Assembly: GCA_048213135.1 (NCBI GenBank)
Contig: PS015107.1
Span: 79,238 to 110,628, forward strand
Source of the DNA: Reclinomonas americana ATCC 50394
Lineage: Eukaryota; Jakobida; Jakobea; Jakobida
Length of the DNA: 31,391 bases
Direction: 5' to 3'
A program made the position numbers and the translations under genes. Below the pieces are notes generated by a model, which saw only the letters and a list, made by a program, of their open reading frames with translations, had not been told where the DNA came from and searched no databases. Positions 31,389 through 31,391 of the stretch are shown one piece after another. Numbering within the stretch: position 1 is the first letter of the stretch; each line of letters opens with the position of its first letter.

Positions 31389-31391
31389 CTG

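Overview
The window looks like nuclear DNA of a free-living unicellular eukaryote; I cannot name the lineage. The coding regions are split by mostly very short GT-AG introns (54-74 nt where cleanly bounded) plus a few long, repeat-filled ones. Several genes encode proteins specific to mitochondria-bearing cells, and the sequence is littered with GA/CT, GGA and ACG microsatellites that border six runs of N. No rRNA, tRNA or CRISPR was recognised. All exon structures here are my own, built from splice-site phase and family conservation.

Region 1 (about 0.5-9.2 kb) holds four nuclear genes for mitochondrial proteins, arranged as two head-to-head pairs: uS9m (-) / NDUFB10 (+), with 66 bp between start codons, and COQ3 (-) / NDUFAF7 (+), with 38 bp between start codons. 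Between the convergent NDUFB10 and COQ3 lies about 1.4 kb of degenerate tandem copies of the 3' end of COQ3. The long introns of uS9m and NDUFAF7 are filled with purine-rich tandem repeats.

Region 2 (about 9.5-27.3 kb) is a tandem cluster of STAND/NLR-like receptor genes. Their order of parts is: ubiquitin-like (beta-grasp) N-terminal domain(s), a HEPN-type domain with an R-N-x3-H motif, a NACHT NTPase, a short pentapeptide-repeat stretch, and a 14-repeat WD40 array (two seven-bladed propellers). Gene 1 (9552-15041) is complete, has two ubiquitin-like domains and a diverged WD40 array. It is followed by an orphan 14-repeat WD40 ORF (15091-16890) that appears to be a 5'-deleted sibling. Gene 2 (18056-22723) is complete with one ubiquitin-like domain. 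Gene 3 (23721-26423) has a premature TGA at the pentapeptide segment and a decayed WD40 tail. A nearly identical, insertion-bearing copy of the last NDUFAF7 exon (17223-17787) sits in front of gene 2 exactly as the real exon sits in front of gene 1. This shows the cluster grew by segmental tandem duplication.

Region 3 (27.5 kb to the end) encodes a GST-domain/methionyl-tRNA synthetase fusion. Its first four exons are on the + strand up to the start of the catalytic domain, but the next exon (PHIGH motif onward) lies on the - strand beyond a 20-N gap. A misoriented terminal contig is the likely explanation.
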